DNA of 8,492 bases from Desulfobulbaceae bacterium (GTDB lineage Bacteria; Desulfobacterota; Desulfobulbia; Desulfobulbales; Desulfurivibrionaceae): the NCBI GenBank assembly GCA_003517965.1, contig DOZO01000018.1:41959-50450 (forward strand). The letters run 5' to 3'. The notes under the pieces were generated by a model. That model was not told where the DNA came from and did not search any database. It saw only the letters and a list, made by a program, of their open reading frames with translations. The position numbers were made by a program, and so were the translations under genes. Shown here piece after piece: positions 5,854 to 8,492 of this stretch. Every line of letters starts with the position of its first letter. The first letter of the stretch is position 1.

Positions 5854-7089
5854 TTATTTCGTAACAATTTTGGAGTATAGCAGTAAAATAAGAACAAGCA
5901 GAGAAAAAAGCGTTATCGGGATGCCGACTCTGGCGTGTTCTTTAAAGCTGATCTCGATATGAAACTTCCTGGCTTGCTCAATGACGATGAGATTGGCGAT
6001 GCTGCCGATAATGATCAGATTTCCGGCAAAGGTGCTTGACAGGGCCAGGACATACCATTGTTCCGGCACAGCAGGATCAAGGAAGCGGACAAGAAACATG
6101 GCGGCAGGCACATTGCTGACCAGGTTGCTCAGTATGGTGGAGATCCCGGTGAGGGTAAAAAGGTTGGTGATGCTCAGCCCTTGATGGGCCATGGTCTCCA
6201 TGAGCAGGCTGGGAATATTGCGGGTGGTTATACCGTGGATCACGATGAACAGGGCACAAAACAGGGTGAGCAGGTGCCAGTCTACCAGCTCCATAATCTG
6301 GCGGGAATGCATCTTTCTGCTGCATAACAGGATGCCAGCGACGGTGATGGCGGACAACTCCCTGGGAATGGGAGTAAAGAAAAGGCCGATCAGGATCAGC
6401 ATGGCGATGAGGCCCTTGGCGCTTTGCCAGCGATCGAACTCGGGCCATTCGGGTGGGTGCTTTATGGTCTGAGGAAGAGAGGGCAAGGTAAAGCGCCCAC
6501 GGTAGGTGCGGCAGAGAATGCCGTAAGCGCCTGCCAGAGCGAGCAGCGTGGGCGGGCCACACCAGAGCAGGAATCTGCCGAAGTGCAGTTGGCCGACCTG
6601 ACCGATCAGCATGTTTTGCGGGTTGCCGATGATAGTGGCGGCGGAGCCGATATTGCTGGCTGCCGCCAGGCCTAAGAGGAAGGGCAGGGGGTTGAGTCCT
6701 TTCTTGAGCAGGGCGAGGCAGAGAACCGGGGTGAAGGCCAGGCAGACAATATCGTTGGCCAGCAGGGCGGAAAGCAGGGCGGCCACCAACATGCTGGTCA
6801 GCAGAAAAAGGCGGGGTCGATCCAGGAGGCTGGTGGTGCGGCTGGCGATCCAGGTGTAAAAGCCCCCCAGTCTAAGCCGGGCGGAAAGCACCATCAGGGC
6901 ATAGAGCAGGATGATGGTGGGCAGGTCGATGGCAGCCATGGCCTCGGTAAGGGGCACTGCGCCGCTGGCGATCATGGCGATTGCCCCCAACAGGGCGATG
7001 CCGGTCCGATCCAGCATCAGGCCGGGAATCCGGCCAATGGCCACCCCGAGATAGGTTATAATAAAAATGAGTATGGCAAGATCTGGCAT
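5854..7089 (-). CDS. ArsB/NhaD/SLC13-type anion permease
   Basis: This 411-residue, highly hydrophobic protein is predicted to have about 10-11 membrane spans. It shows the inverted-repeat signature of the ion transporter superfamily (CitMHS/ArsB, COG1055-like). The first repeat has LLANDIVCLAFTPVL (109-123) and SNIGSAATIIGNPQNM (145-160). The second has SNLVSNVPAAMFL (321-333) and AGNLIIIGSIANLIVIEQA (355-373), which resembles the AGNLTLIGSxANLIV pattern of these permeases. Substrate-binding hairpin loops normally sit at these two SNxxxxxxxGNP/N sites. The substrate cannot be assigned: family members move arsenite, dicarboxylates, sulfate or Na+/H+, and no arsR, arsA or arsC neighbour is present. 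A TAAGGA ribosome site (7096-7101) lies 6 nt before the ATG. It is the first gene of a probable two-gene unit with the MscS channel and is divergent from clpB. Confidence 0.9.
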   Translation of the reverse strand: MPDLAILIFIITYLGVAIGRIPGLMLDRTGIALLGAIAMIASGAVPLTEAMAAIDLPTIILLYALMVLSARLRLGGFYTWIASRTTSLLDRPRLFLLTSMLVAALLSALLANDIVCLAFTPVLCLALLKKGLNPLPFLLGLAAASNIGSAATIIGNPQNMLIGQVGQLHFGRFLLWCGPPTLLALAGAYGILCRTYRGRFTLPSLPQTIKHPPEWPEFDRWQSAKGLIAMLILIGLFFTPIPRELSAITVAGILLCSRKMHSRQIMELVDWHLLTLFCALFIVIHGITTRNIPSLLMETMAHQGLSITNLFTLTGISTILSNLVSNVPAAMFLVRFLDPAVPEQWYVLALSSTFAGNLIIIGSIANLIVIEQARKFHIEISFKEHARVGIPITLFSLLVLILLLYSKIVTK

Positions 7090-7095
7090 GTGCTA

Positions 7096-7101
7096 TCCTT
7101 A
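7096..7101 (-). promoter_or_regulatory. Ribosome binding site of the permease gene
   Basis: TAAGGA on the minus strand ends 6 nt before the ATG at 7089. This is a good match with normal spacing, and it supports the called start, from which the first hydrophobic helix begins immediately. Confidence 0.75.
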
Positions 7102-7119
7102 GGTAGAGGTGACAAACTC

Positions 7120-7149
7120 TATATATCCCCGAGATCTTCGGTAAGGCAA
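7120..7149 (-). promoter_or_regulatory. Possible sigma-70 promoter for the permease-mscS unit
   Basis: On the minus strand TTGCCT (7149-7144) and TATATA (7125-7120) are separated by 18 bp. This is a partial match to both hexamers. The predicted start near 7113 leaves a short leader with the TAAGGA site. The AT-rich -10 stands out locally, but a stronger -35-like TTGACA further upstream is too far away to pair with it. Confidence 0.3.
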
Positions 7150-7205
7150 AGGTTATGTGTGTCAACCTTGGAAAAATCTGTATCCGGTCTTGAAGCACCT
7201 GGTCT

Positions 7206-7219
7206 GTCAAAATATTGAC
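7206..7219. repeat. Inverted repeat GTCAA-AATA-TTGAC
   Basis: Exact 5-bp arms flank a 4-bp AT spacer in the divergent permease/clpB promoter region. The right arm ends 8 bp before the predicted clpB -35 hexamer. The size and position suit an operator, but arms this short are also common by chance. Confidence 0.35.
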
Positions 7220-7227
7220 CTCCTCTC

Positions 7228-7256
7228 TTGACAGTGGTTGGGGGCGCGCTTACGAT
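7228..7256 (+). promoter_or_regulatory. Sigma-70-type promoter for clpB
   Basis: TTGACA (7228-7233) is a perfect -35 hexamer. TACGAT (7251-7256) follows after exactly 17 bp and matches four of six -10 positions. The predicted start near 7263 leaves a leader of about 55 nt. No CIRCE element (the GAGTGC-type inverted repeat bound by HrcA) and no convincing sigma-32 CCCCAT -10 is seen, although CTTGA at the -35 is compatible with a heat-shock promoter. Confidence 0.55.
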
Positions 7257-7303
7257 ATTCGCAGTGCTCAGTGGAGCGTTTGGAATCTCATCATTTTTTG
7301 CTT

Positions 7304-7309
7304 AGGGAG
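7304..7309 (+). promoter_or_regulatory. Ribosome binding site of clpB
   Basis: AGGGAG lies 8 nt before the ATG at 7318, giving near-ideal spacing. The encoded protein starts MQFDKFTVKSQEAV, the usual ClpB N terminus, so the start is secure. Confidence 0.8.
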
Positions 7310-7317
7310 CAACGGCT

Positions 7318-8492
7318 ATGCAATTTGATAAATTCACGGTTAAATCGCAGGAAGCGGTGCAGGCCGCTCAGAATCTGGCTCAGACCAAGGGCCATCAGGA
7401 GATACAGCCCGAACATCTGATGAAGGTTCTCCTTGAGCAACCCGAAGGGGTTGTGACGCCAATCTTGCAAAAGATGGGGGTGAATCCGGCCCTGCTCCGG
7501 CAGGAGATGGAGGATCTGCTAACAAAGATGCCCCAGGTGAGTGGTGGCGGCTACACTCAGGCTTATGCCGGAAAACGATTTCAGGTCCTGCTGGATCGGG
7601 CCTTCAAGGTAGCCGGGGAGATGCAGGATGAGTATGTCAGTCTGGAGCATCTGGTGCTGGCGGTGCTTGATGACCGGGATTCCCCGGCGGCCCAGGCCTT
7701 TAAGCGCAAAGGGGTGAGCCGGGAGGCTTTTTTGCAGGCTCTGGTCGCCATCCGTGGCAATCAGCGGGTTACTGATCCTAACCCGGAGGAGAAGTATCAG
7801 GCCCTGGAAAAATATGCCCGTAATCTTACCGATGTTGCCCGGCAGGGCAAGCTCGACCCGGTAATCGGTCGGGATGACGAGGTGCGCCGGGTGATTCAGG
7901 TGTTGTCCCGTCGGACCAAGAACAACCCAGTCCTGATCGGCGAACCTGGGGTGGGTAAGACCGCCATTGTCGAGGGTCTGGCCCAGCGGATCGTCAACGG
8001 GGACGTGCCGGAAACTCTGCGCAACAAGCAGGTGCTTTCTCTCGATCTGGGCGCGCTGGTGGCGGGGGCCAAGTATCGGGGCGAGTTTGAGGATCGGCTC
8101 AAGGCGGTGCTTAAAGAGGTTGAGAAACGGGCCGGAGAGGTCATTCTCTTTATCGACGAGATTCACACCCTGGTCGGGGCCGGGGCTGCGGAAGGGGCCA
8201 TGGACGCTTCCAATATGCTGAAACCCGCCTTGGCTCGGGGAGAGCTGCACTGTGTTGGCGCCACAACCTTAAATGAGTATCGCAAATACATCGAAAAGGA
8301 TGCCGCCTTTGAGCGTCGCTTCCAGCAGGTTCTGGTGCAGGAGCCAACACTTGACGACACTATCGCCATCCTGCGTGGAATCAAGGAAAAATATGAGGTT
8401 CATCACGGGGTGCGGATCAAGGATTCGGCTACGGTTGCGGCGGCGACCCTGTCCAACCGCTACATCACCGACCGCTTCCTGCCGGACAAGGC
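7318..8492 (+). CDS. clpB: ClpB disaggregase (Hsp100), 3' end outside the window
   Basis: The open frame runs past the window edge; 391 codons are visible of a family length near 860. ClpB is a cytosolic hexameric AAA+ ATPase that works with DnaK/DnaJ/GrpE to pull polypeptides out of aggregates. The N-terminal Clp repeat domain (about 1-148) begins MQFDKFTVKSQEAV. The first AAA+ domain (NBD1) starts near 160 (EKYARNLTDVARQGKLDPVIGRD spans about 164-186). It has Walker A GEPGVGKT (208-215), the substrate-gripping pore loop AKYRGEFE with Y253, Walker B ILFIDE (276-281), and GATTLNEYRKYIEKD (314-328). The arginine pair R333/R334 in FERRF matches the trans-acting arginine fingers. The visible part is intact. 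The middle coiled coil and second AAA+ domain, which separate ClpB from ClpA/ClpC, are beyond the window, but the N terminus is ClpB-like. It starts a transcription unit divergent from the permease. Confidence 0.97.
   Translation, partial: MQFDKFTVKSQEAVQAAQNLAQTKGHQEIQPEHLMKVLLEQPEGVVTPILQKMGVNPALLRQEMEDLLTKMPQVSGGGYTQAYAGKRFQVLLDRAFKVAGEMQDEYVSLEHLVLAVLDDRDSPAAQAFKRKGVSREAFLQALVAIRGNQRVTDPNPEEKYQALEKYARNLTDVARQGKLDPVIGRDDEVRRVIQVLSRRTKNNPVLIGEPGVGKTAIVEGLAQRIVNGDVPETLRNKQVLSLDLGALVAGAKYRGEFEDRLKAVLKEVEKRAGEVILFIDEIHTLVGAGAAEGAMDASNMLKPALARGELHCVGATTLNEYRKYIEKDAAFERRFQQVLVQEPTLDDTIAILRGIKEKYEVHHGVRIKDSATVAAATLSNRYITDRFLPDK

Noticed and set aside
7519..8250. A 243-codon open frame antisense to clpB.
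   Set aside because: It is a long shadow frame in a GC-rich, strongly conserved coding region. The plus-strand frame encodes unmistakable ClpB motifs throughout.
1..8492. A CRISPR array, insertion sequence, integrase, toxin-antitoxin or defence cassette.
   Set aside because: No regularly spaced repeats, transposase motifs, terminal inverted repeats or target duplications, and no genes of those families were found on either strand.

Overview
This window looks like ordinary bacterial chromosome carrying six protein-coding genes, the last one cut by the window edge. Gene content (Pol IV, a GGDEF diguanylate cyclase, a beta-CASP metallo-beta-lactamase RNase, a large MscS channel, an ArsB/SLC13-like permease, ClpB), clear Shine-Dalgarno sites, moderate GC in genes with an AT-richer intergenic stretch, and a possible sigma-54 promoter suggest a Gram-negative bacterium. 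A deltaproteobacterial (Desulfobacterota) source would fit, but this is an inference from style and cannot be proved from the sequence alone.

Layout, left to right: (1) dinB (18-1199, minus) encodes DNA polymerase IV. (2) An intergenic region of about 620 bp (1200-1825) holds no convincing gene. It has an unusual density of short palindromes, and a sigma-54-like -24/-12 element close to the next gene. (3) A diguanylate cyclase (1826-2857, plus) has a cysteine-rich GAF-like N-terminal domain, an intact GGDEF site and a product-inhibition I-site. (4) The gap 2858-3059 contains two consecutive hairpins. The second is a 64-nt, three-segment hairpin flanked by A7 and T7, which is a strong candidate bidirectional terminator. 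(5) A beta-CASP MBL ribonuclease (3060-4469, plus) converges on (6) an MscS-type channel (4480-5805, minus), with only 10 bp between the stop codons. (7) An ArsB/NhaD/SLC13-like permease (5854-7089, minus) lies 48 bp upstream of the channel gene and probably shares its transcript. (8) A divergent promoter region (7090-7317) separates the permease from (9) clpB (7318 to the window end, plus). clpB is preceded by a good sigma-70-like promoter and a strong ribosome binding site.

Several genes belong to stress and homeostasis functions: lesion-bypass replication, osmotic release, protein disaggregation and RNA turnover. They are arranged as independent transcription units, and nothing shows that they form one dedicated system. 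I saw no CRISPR array, insertion sequence, tRNA, rRNA, prophage or defence island. The observations most worth following are in the non-coding DNA (the tandem hairpins, the palindrome cluster and the sigma-54-like site) and in the cysteine-rich sensor domain of the cyclase.
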